Translations under genes and position numbers: made by a program
Shown: piece after piece, positions 55,214 through 64,000 of the stretch
Layout of the letters: each line of letters begins with the position of its first letter
How positions within the stretch are numbered: the stretch's first letter is position 1
NCBI GenBank assembly: GCA_036927565.1
Contig: JAYESD010000007.1
Location: 130,608,230 to 130,672,229 of the forward strand
DNA: 64,000 nt
Direction of reading: 5' to 3'
DNA from: Tuctoria greenei
Taxonomy: Eukaryota; Streptophyta; Magnoliopsida; Poales; Poaceae
Notes under the pieces: generated by a model
Told to the model about the DNA's origin: nothing
The model's input: only the letters and a program-made list of their open reading frames with translations
Database searches by the model: none

Positions 55214-58200
55214 TGTCAGAACCCGCCTTCCAAGGGTCCACTTGTGCATCCTGTACCAATCCCTGGATCAGTAGTTGGTACGCACAACAGAATAGATCGA
55301 GATCCATACAATGATTATTTATTTATAATCAATATAAGTCTTACAAACATGAACTAGATTACATTGGTTGTGGTCGGAGATTACCACCAAAATAGATAAA
55401 ATCCTCAACCAGCGGAGTAGAACAGTGCCATGCCCAACAGTCAGACTTGGGAAGTAGGACTAGACCTAATCATCATCCTCACATGCTTCAGCTTCTTTAT
55501 TTTCAGATAAAACCACATATAAAGCAAGAGTGAGTACATAAGGTACTCTGCAAGCCCTAACACTACTCAAGGGGAGGTGTTTAATGCATTGAGGCTTGTA
55601 ACAGGGAGAGGCCATACAACTTAGTTTTACCAAAAAGCATTTTATGCAAAATTCTCTTTGAAAAGAGTTTTGCAATAAGAGTGAGAAGTAGTTGAATCAG
55701 TATTATTATAGTTGGTGGGCCTTGGGGGAGTTTCAGACCATCCCGCCAGTTCTCTCACTTTTAGATGAGTCTTTGGACCCAAGGCCCTAACGACTCCGGC
55801 ACGCATGCCAACTCTTTCCCAAAACACGGCGGCCTCGGCCACCCACTCACACACACACTTCAAGGAGATGCACTAATTCTAATCAATAGGAGCCCAGAGC
55901 ATAACGTGCAAAGACTGTGACAACAACTATCCAGATAGGTTAAGACTCTGTAGAGTTTGTACACTTTACCCACAGGCCATGCACACCTAGCAAGGGTATG
56001 ACATGATGCTCATCCCATCTTCCCCGCGTAACCCCACAATCACACCTCGGCCCGACCCAGGGGCTATTCGGGCAATTCCTACCCAGCCAGACATCAAACA
56101 ACCCTCGGTCTCTGTGCCATTTCCTGGTCCACCGTGCCCTCCATGGCTCTCTAGGTTTTCTCTTGTGGCGGTTACCAAAAAGGTAGGGAGAGTCCCGCCC
56201 ATACAGGTTTTGTGGTTGTACGAAATCACTATGTTGAGGTCAAACGAACCGGTCCTTATATTGGTGAGGCAGCTCTATCCGTCCTTGGCAAAAGGAGTAG
56301 TTCAGAATACACAACCTCGAACTAAATTAGCAGAAGGACTAGTTTGGAACACACAGCCTCGAACTAAACTGAAGTACTGAACATAAGGTTAGTTCGAAAC
56401 ACATGGTCATCGGACTATTACTGAAGCACTCAACACCAATCAGTGGGTTACACCAAACAAACAACCGCAACTAGTATACCTCTTAGGGAACCCTCGACAT
56501 CCCATCACCATACCCGCCTCAACCATCGTTCCCCTTCGCACACACAATTCAATAATCACCCACCCACATCCTAACTCGAACCACCAAACACCTTTTAACA
56601 CATTTCACAATCATGTATACATTGTGTAGTGGTTTGTGATGCAAACATCGCAGGGATTCCTAATCATAATACTAACAAGGAGGTGCTCGCATCACTGCTA
56701 TAGTGCAATGATGAAGCTGTTAGGTAGTCAAGGGGTCGAGTTGTCAAGGTCAAGGAAGGGTTTGTGATAGTCACTGCTATTATCATAACTGATGCAGTGT
56801 CTTGTTTCAAGCCGTTGATGGCGAGTAACTATCATGTCACTGTTTATCATTGGCTAGTATCTAACACCGATACTCATTCATCGACATAGCTCATGCTACC
56901 ACATTTCAAGTGGTTCATAGCATAGCAACATTTTAAATTAAACATGCAGTCATGCAATGAAAACAGGCCATAGGTGCGATTGCAAAACATAGGTGAAATA
57001 TGATCAAGGAGTTAGAGCTTGCCTTTACAGTGGTTTACCAAGGTCCTTTTCTTGTTCTTCATGATCCGGGTCTTGAATATCTCCTTCACGAACTCTCCAA
57101 TTACTAAGTATGTAGCTACGCGATTAAAAAACGTTCATCGATAAAGATCCAGGAAATTCAAATAGAACACCAATAATACAAACAATCATTCAGTATTGCA
57201 TTTTCTAAGATTATTAGAAGGCTCATCGGAGAATACAATATTCTTTTGGTGGGTTATTTGAGAACATTACTATTTCGTCGATCAACTAATTGGTTATGAA
57301 AGGTTTAATAGTATTATCAGTTTTCTTAGTTATTCACAAGATTTATGACCATTATGATCAGTTCACTAGTTTATATTATAAAGTACTTATATTACGATCA
57401 ATGGGTTAACCATAACATATATGATACTTCTTTATAATTAGCCTATCTTTAGGATAGTACATTTACTAAAGTTCTACTAATGTAAGACCCACTTATTTTA
57501 GAGTCTAGTCATGAGTCCTAACGTGTTTGGGCTTAAGGCAATATTTCTATTGAAGGCTAGTGTGTGACTTATCGTCTCATTCTATTTCTTAATATATTAT
57601 TGTCTTAGTATACTCTAAAGGTTATGAACTTATTCTAAAATTCCATTAGTGTATGGATACTAAGAGGTAGGGGAATTACTAGTGGAGGGTCTATTTAGAG
57701 CTTGTATGTGAGTTTCTATTATCCAATAGCTCTTTAATTGTTTTTCTACAATGACACTAGTTAGTTCATTATATTTTATTTTATTCAATTATTATTATAA
57801 ATTCTAGTAATATATTCCTTGGTATATTTAGAATACCATTGTGGAGAGATCATTTAGTTGTGAGCTTCTAAGCGTATTTTTACTAATTATGATTAATCAC
57901 TTGATTTTACTATGGGCATGATAATCAATTTCCTATCCCATATTCATATTAGATAAATACTACCTAAGTTGTATTTTAGAGGTGAAGTAATATTCCTATA
58001 TATTTGTAGCTAATTGTTTGTTTTGGAGACTAAACATGCATTTTCCCGATTCCCAATTAATTTAATAATTTATAACAAAATAAAAATATTTTTAAACTTC
58101 TTATAATTTATTTGAGATAAACATCTCTAATTCATGTTATAATACTCTCTAAATATTTGTAGAGAATTCCTAGAAAATTATTTGTGAAGGTTTATCATTC

Positions 58201-60884
58201 TAGAGCCCATACATAAATCCTTTTTAATTTCCTAACGGATTAATTCATTTTAGTTAAGCTAATAATATCTACTACTGTATATACAATTAATTTATATATC
58301 AGTCACTCCTAATATGTTCTATAAGCAGATAATGATTTTTTAGGAAAATTTTCCAGAATTTTTCTTATATCAAGAAATACAGTTTGTTACCTTCAGTGTA
58401 CAAAGTCTGGGTAGACCTAGAATTTTTATATCCGAACAGAGGCTGACAGGTTGGGGGTTTTCTAATCGTGTGAGCATGTATGTGAACTTAGCAGTTTAGC
58501 TATCTTGCGGGGGATGACGTGTGGGGCCTTCCTGGCAGTGGCGTAGGGAGGACTGCTCTATGGACCAGAGCTTGGCCTACAGGCCGCTACGTGAGTGGTC
58601 TACATGGGCTGGGCTCACCCAATGGGGCCAGGGGATGGTGCATGCATGGCCCTGAGGTGGCACCGACTGGGCGCTCAGGTGGCAGCCATGTGAGTGCCAT
58701 GTAGGCACAACACAAGCAGAACAGGGGAGCGGCAGGGAGCGCCGGCCGGAGGCAATCGGCGACGATGGTTCTCTGAGCAGGCTCCGGTATTCTCCGAATC
58801 TTGCTGATGTGCTCATGTGCTGGAGTGTTCTGGTGCGTGCGAAGCATTTTCTCGAGCCGGAGCAGTCTCGACGGCTGCCAGCTGTGGCAAGTGGCAGCGA
58901 GCGGTGGCGTCGCGTCGTGGAGGCGGGGGTTCGTGCAAAAATCCATGAAAATCATCTCACCTACACAGAACTAGGCTTGAGGGGAGTGCGGAAGCGCATA
59001 AGGTCGGACTGGAGCAGCACTGACGGCTGCCGACGCCGGGCCGTGGCGGCTGCGCGCGGCGTCACACTGTCGATCTACGTGTGCGCGCGTGTTCTCGGCA
59101 ACCCAGAGTGTCAGGCGTGTGTTCCCGAGCATGGTAAGCTTGTTAGGGCGCTCGTCCAGGCCCGGGAGGTCACCACGGCGGTCGGCGACAGGGGGGGCTA
59201 TGGCGACCATGGCAGCGACTGGCGAGGTCCGCCCTCCCTTGCCCCACTACTCAAACAAAGTATACTACCATGTACTACAAGTCAAGTATAAGATTATGGG
59301 CAAGTTTTCCTGGGCCAGAAGGGTTGCTAATTCGCCAGCAATGGTGGCACACGGTAGTGCCAGTGAGGGGGCATTGGGATCTACTCGGTGGTAAGTTAAG
59401 TGATCAGACAATATGTGTTCTACGCGTTCTACATGATGGGGAAACAGTAGGAGAGTTTAATTGGGTTACCTCGAATCGGTCGCGTTGGAACGAGCGTGGT
59501 CGCCAGCGGCGAGGAAGATTGGGGAAGAACATTGAATTCCCGCTCGGGAGGGCCGCGCAAGTTATGCAGAGCGTGGATGGAGAGGGAGGAATAGTGCGTG
59601 AGTAAAATGGCGAAGGGGGGTCCCTTTTATAGCGTCAGAGAGGCGGTAATCGGCGGAGGCGGTAGCACGCCTTTTGGCGCGGTGAGCACTGGCGGCAGGC
59701 TGGCGGGGCGCGCTGGTCTTTAGGGCCATGATGGTGAGAGTGACGTGTCAGGTGTGATGCGGCTGTCGCATCATGATGCAGAGGGAGCGACGGGCGACAT
59801 CCCATCGCGCGTTTCACGGAGGCGCGTGAAGCTGTCCGGCTAGAAGGGGAAATCGGCTAGAGGTAGGAGATGACAGTTCTGGGGGCGGTTCACTTTTGAG
59901 TCGAGTCGGGCCGGGCCGCTCGAGTAGAGGGGGTGAGGGCGTAGCAGGTTGCGCGCTAGGGAAAAAGGGGGTCGGGCTGGTGGGAAGTGGGTTGCATTGG
60001 GTTGCCTTTTTCCATTTCCCTCCCCATTTCCTGATTCTTCTACACATTTGAATTTGAATTTGGGTTGACATTTGATTTTATTCATAGTGGATAATTCATA
60101 TTTGAGTGCGAACTTGAATTCTGATTTGTTATTTGATTCAAATTTGAATTAGGTTTATTTTAATTCGTTCGCATTTAATTCTTGTTCGAATAATTTATTA
60201 GTCATTTGATTTATTATTTTCTTAATTGTTGTTTGGGTTGTTTTATACTCTCAATTTATTTATGAAAGTCATTTATCGTTTGCACTTATATACGCATGTA
60301 TAATTATATGTCATCATACATATTATTTGTTTAAAACTAAATCTGGGTGCATTTTCACCGGTTCCTATATATGCATTTTATTTTAATTTCATCTATAAGC
60401 AAATTTGGTTTTAGACTTTCAAATTTTTACTTTATTTGAATCCATTAATTCATTAGCCTACAAACACATGTTTACATATATGTGTCAATTCGTTTATTTA
60501 GTCGCTTTTTATCTTAACCGTTGTACCTTAAGTTCGTAGTTGGTGTTGGCTTCATATTTTATTGGTTTTTGTTATAGGGTTTGAATTGACTCAAGATTAT
60601 ATACATTTAATCAATTGTTTTTCTCCTTTATTGTATATCTTGATTAGTGATGAGTTCACATATGCATGTGTATGTGCGTATTATGATTTCATTTCTACTT
60701 TCATCTTTATTTTTGTTTGATTTAGATTTATTGTATAGTTTGATTCATATTAAATGTGCATGTGTTCGTGTTTATACATTCATTTGTCTTGATTTTCTAT
60801 TAACTGTTAACATTTGCTCGGGATTTGTTCAAAAATTTTATATCGGAGGGAATTTTATATTTTGAGAAAATTCGGGTTATGACA
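55214..60884 (-). repeat. LARD 3' LTR, 5671 bp, non-coding
   Basis: On the minus strand it runs TGTCATAACCCGAATTTTC...GGCGGGTTCTGACA. It contains an AT-rich block at 57120-58400 and a GC-rich block at 58500-60000. ORFs up to 160 codons in the GC-rich part overlap on both strands and show no family motif. A nested insertion in the AT-rich part cannot be excluded because the second LTR is cut off. Confidence 0.82.
59623..59631 (-). promoter_or_regulatory. LARD LTR TATA box
   Basis: Minus-strand GACGCTATAAAAGGGACCCC, about 1.25 kb into the LTR as transcribed. It would leave over 4 kb of LTR in the transcript's R/U5 part. Confidence 0.6.
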
Positions 60885-60901
60885 GATCTACCCCACTTAA
60901 A
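60885..60901 (-). promoter_or_regulatory. LARD polypurine tract
   Basis: Minus-strand TTTAAGTGGGGTAGATC directly before the LTR start TGTCATAACCCG. Confidence 0.75.
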
Positions 60902-62281
60902 TAGAATCTCATCCTCGAGATTCAAAGGCTGTCTTAGGTAAGTAGGAATTTATCTTCTAAGGTTATCTTTACTACTTGAAATGGTTGTTTCCTAATTGAT
61001 TTTGACACCACTGTACTACACTTTCTCAGGTTTACCGTGTCACAAGTTCATGTATTTGTACAGCTAGTGCTCAATTTATAGCATCAGACTGTTGGCTCAT
61101 TACATCAAGCAATACTTGCCCTTCAAGGTTTAGTATGTGTCTTGCATGTGATTGCACACCTTGAGGGGTGTGTGTATCCTTGTATGGTACTCACGTGTTA
61201 GCTTGTGGCTCCTATTATCTTAATTGGTTCGACTGGTAATTGGGGCCAACATATCGTGTATCCAAAATCTTCATATACCTCTAACTGACGTATCCATATA
61301 GTACATGCAGTCACTCCCGTGCTGGATTGATTCCTAATGCGGTTGTTTGCTTCTCATTCTTCCTAGTTGTTTTCGGTTATGGTGTCCGTCGACGTCCTCA
61401 ATACCGATGGGGTCAAGGAATGATGCTATTTCCTACTTGATCGTATATGCGCTTATTGATGTTTTGTACCATACCAGGTCTCTAAAAGTGAAAACTTGTC
61501 TTTGTGGGCCCCACCACTATGACTGTGGTCCTCGAGGCATGTCCAAGAAATGCTTGCTTCTTGTTCCTTGATTACCATCTTTCCCATCGAACTTCACGAT
61601 GCTTTCTAGTGGGTCCGTTAGTACAAGGGGCATCACTGTGAAACTCGTGTTGTCCATATCGCGCCACGTACGCTGGCCTCACGAGTAAGCTTTCCTGACC
61701 TTGAGTTGGTACTCACCTGACCTCAGGTTGACCTTGTAGATGTTCGGTGGCCGACACATGTCCTCAGTTTGTTTTTATTCTTGCTTGACCACGACACTAG
61801 AGTTCCCTAAGATGATGAACTTAGTCGGAAAATCCCTTCTTGTAGCTTACGAGTATGTATCTTGTGTTTGATCAATCAATATGTGTACATGTGGTAGTAT
61901 CTCTTTGCCCTCGGTGTTGCTTTGGGTGTTGACGTGGTCGGAGATTTCACGCCTATGTATGGTTCCATTCCTTGTAATCCCCCAGATCTATACCTGAGCA
62001 TGTATACATTTCCGACACTCGTTCCATAGGTGTAGCTTCCAAACTATGTGTCATGAATTCCATGGGAGCTCTTGCAGCTGACCTCTTGTTGTTATCTCAA
62101 CATGATTCACCGTAGTGATCTTGCAGTTGGCAGAGGGTGTATATCCTTACCGGTGTGCCAACCAATCCATGAGGGTATAATCCACACCGTTCGTCTTATG
62201 GGCTTTTAGGTCTATTAAAATCCTACCTCACTTAAATAGGATTTGAACTACTATGTTTTTTTTCTTTTCGTTAGTGCAGGT

Positions 62282-62342
<61 letters not shown>

Positions 62343-63372
62343 TACTATTTTTTTGTTGATTTAAAATTTATTATCTGTAGTTTTGTTTTGTTTGGTTTTC
62401 TCTATATTTAATTATTTATTTATTGACTTTTAGGGTTAACTGGAGTAATTTGGATCGCGTCGGTGTTCCTGGAGCAGTGTGGTCATGGTCAGCTCGAACA
62501 GAGATAGGCTTCTGAATGGGTATTTCATTGATCTGGTAGGAAGAGAGAAGTGGAAGATTTTGTTCTGACTGTTATAATTATCCTCACGTGTATACGTATG
62601 TATGTATAATTTAAGTTTTATTTTACATATTTTTTTGCATAATATTTGATATACATATAGGTATACGTGTGTAGGTATATATATACATGTAATCCATATG
62701 TATTTATTTTATTAGACACCCAACTTATATTCTTTCATTTGATTATTGATCTGTGTTTGTATTAGGGCACACAATTTCACTCAATCAAAGAATCAAATGA
62801 AAATCAGCAAATGACACCCAAACATAACTAGATTACAAACTTATATACTATACTATTAATCGTTCTATTCATGGCTTACTCTAGGTCGCTATAGGCTTAG
62901 CCACTCTACTCATGGGCACTACGGTCATTCTAGGATTCTATCGACGTGGCTGAGGAATACGGGTTTGCGCGTGGTTGCTCTTCCATCGATCGTGATGTCA
63001 TTCTTCATACGTGACAATGACATCTTGTAGTAGCTTTAGTAGAGTAATTTCTTCCTTTGTCTTATGTACTCTCTTGAATTGGTTATAAGGTGGTTTGACT
63101 GATCGCATCCTCGAATCGTCTGATGCAGATGTTGCATGGTTCCAATCTTGAGTATCGCAGTCGTGTCCATCTTACTCTTGAATGATCAAGGTGTATTGAG
63201 TTGAGGTTAGTGAATCATTGATAGGGTAAAGTTGAGTTTTTCAACATAGAAGGAGGTAAGTGTGGAAAGAACATAAGGGAGAGGGAGAAACTTTCATAAA
63301 TAGTTTTATACTTTTCAAAATGTGTGTTCAGGGTATAGGATGACGCTAAGGTTTCATCCTACGACCAAGTAT
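60902..63372 (-). other. LARD interior, non-coding
   Basis: About 2.5 kb between PPT and primer-binding site. The longest ORFs are under 80 codons without recognisable gag, protease, RT or integrase motifs. A second ATCCTACCTCACTTAAATAG AATC-like string at 62220 echoes the PPT region at 60885. Confidence 0.75.
62284..62338. repeat. (ATT)n microsatellite
   Basis: About 18 uninterrupted ATT units in the LARD interior, followed by ATTACTATTACTATT. Confidence 0.9.
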
Positions 63373-63388
63373 GGCTCTGATACCACTC
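63373..63388 (-). promoter_or_regulatory. LARD primer-binding site
   Basis: Minus-strand GAGTGGTATCAGAGCC: a three-base spacer and a perfect TGGTATCAGAGC match to the tRNA-iMet 3' end, directly after the LTR end. Confidence 0.85.
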
Positions 63389-64000
63389 TGTCAGGACCCG
63401 CCTTCCGAGGGTCCACTTGTGCACCCCGTACCAATCCCTGGATCAGTAGTTGGTACGCACAACAGAATAAATCGAGATCCATACAACGATTATTTATTTA
63501 TAATCAATATAAGTCTTACAAACATATTTTAAATTACATTGGTTGAGGTCGGAGATGACCACCAAAATAGATAAAATCCTCAAAACAGCGGTGTAGAACG
63601 GCGCCATGCCCAATAGGCAGACTTGGGAAGTAGGACTAGACCTAATCGTCATCCTCACACGCTTCAACTTCTTTGTCTTCTGATAAAACCATATAAAAAT
63701 CAAGAGTGAGTATATAAGGTACTCCGCAAGCCCTAACGCTACTCAAGGGGAGGTGTTTAATGCATTGAGGCTTGAAGCAAGGAGAGGCCATACGGCTTAG
63801 TTTTGCCAAAAAACATTTTATGCAAGGTTCTCTTTGAAAAGAGTTTTGAAATAAGAGGGAGAAGTAGTTTAATTAGTATTATTATAGTTGGCGGGCCCTA
63901 GGGAGTTTCAGACCATCTCGCCAGTTCTCTCACTTTTAGATGAGTCCTTGGACCCAAGGCCGTAACGACTCCAGCATGCATGCCAACTCTTTCCTAAAAC
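63389..64000 (-). repeat. LARD 5' LTR, first 612 bp within the window
   Basis: Aligned base by base with 55214 onward: same TTGGTACGCACAACAGAATA, same CTACTCAAGGGGAGGTGTTT. It continues past the right edge. Confidence 0.85.

Larger units (their letters stand above)
55214..64000 (-). mobile_element. LARD-like large non-autonomous LTR element
   Basis: LTR starts TGTCAGAACCCGCCTTCC at 55214 and TGTCAGGACCCGCCTTCC at 63389 are direct repeats, closely similar for all 612 comparable bases. The first LTR ends GGGTTATGACA at 60884. Minus-strand orientation is set by a tRNA-iMet primer-binding site at 63373-63388 and a polypurine tract at 60885-60901. The 2.5-kb interior has no gag or pol. LTRs over 4 kb with a non-coding interior define LARDs. 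It lies in copia B, with GTTCA (55209-55213) as the left target site. Confidence 0.85.

Noticed and set aside
58519..60085. ORFs of up to 160 codons in the GC-rich part of the LARD LTR
   Set aside because: They overlap on both strands, show no domains and lie in an LTR; composition explains them.

Overview
The window is nuclear DNA of a grass (Poaceae); the species cannot be fixed from sequence. Signs are Stowaway-type MITEs with CTCCCTCC termini, CACTA (En/Spm) transposase relics, a SIRE-type Ty1/copia element with an extra ORF, a Ty3/gypsy element with a TGGCGCGCCAGGTAGGG-type primer-binding site, a plant L1-type LINE ending in an RNase H domain, a TRIM and a very large non-autonomous LTR element. 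Almost everything coding is transposon-derived and carries stops or frameshifts. No rRNA, tRNA or CRISPR is visible. LAYOUT. 1-1.45 kb: exons of a Transposase_24-type gene (minus), running off the left edge. 2-3.1 kb: a fold-back MITE and a 240-bp tandem repeat. 4.6-14.1 kb: the only non-retroelement gene-bearing island. It holds three members of a small unrecognised gene family (conserved LGLG-T/R-LP motif; copies at 5.1-5.9, 8.8-9.4 and 12.2-12.6 kb, a fourth fragment at 30.7 kb), of which only the 8.8-kb copy is open; an F-box gene of the At2g35280 type broken by one frameshift; and an intact ORF of a grass DUF4283-like family. Copies 1 and 2 form an inverted duplication that includes promoter and 3' flank. 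14.5-21.6 kb: a CACTA transposon with a decayed TNP2-type transposase, a 28-bp minisatellite 5' of it, a 71-bp subterminal array with higher-order structure, and a 3' terminus at 21637. 21.6-30.6 kb: the 3' three quarters of a SIRE-like copia element (end of gag, pol, extra ORF, PPT, 3' LTR), dotted with GGACTAGTCC palindromes; the CACTA terminus abuts its gag. 32.0-38.15 kb: a LINE on the minus strand, split by a 766-bp TRIM. 38.3-53.2 kb: a gypsy element (plus strand) split by a 9.56-kb copia element (minus strand, 42415-51971). At 53183 a second copy of that copia family enters the gypsy element; at 55214 that copy is itself entered by a LARD-like element (LTR 5671 bp, 2.5-kb non-coding interior) whose other LTR runs off the right edge. 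HOW IT FITS. The right half is a time-ordered nest, readable from target duplications and from reading frames that continue across insertions: gypsy oldest, then copia A and copia B, then the LARD in copia B. The left island is the part most likely to hold undescribed host biology: a clustered family of short proteins with a basic, proline-rich N-terminus, a conserved core and an acidic tail, with recognisable TATA boxes, embedded between transposon ends that may have helped move and invert it. Several calls depend on hand alignment only.
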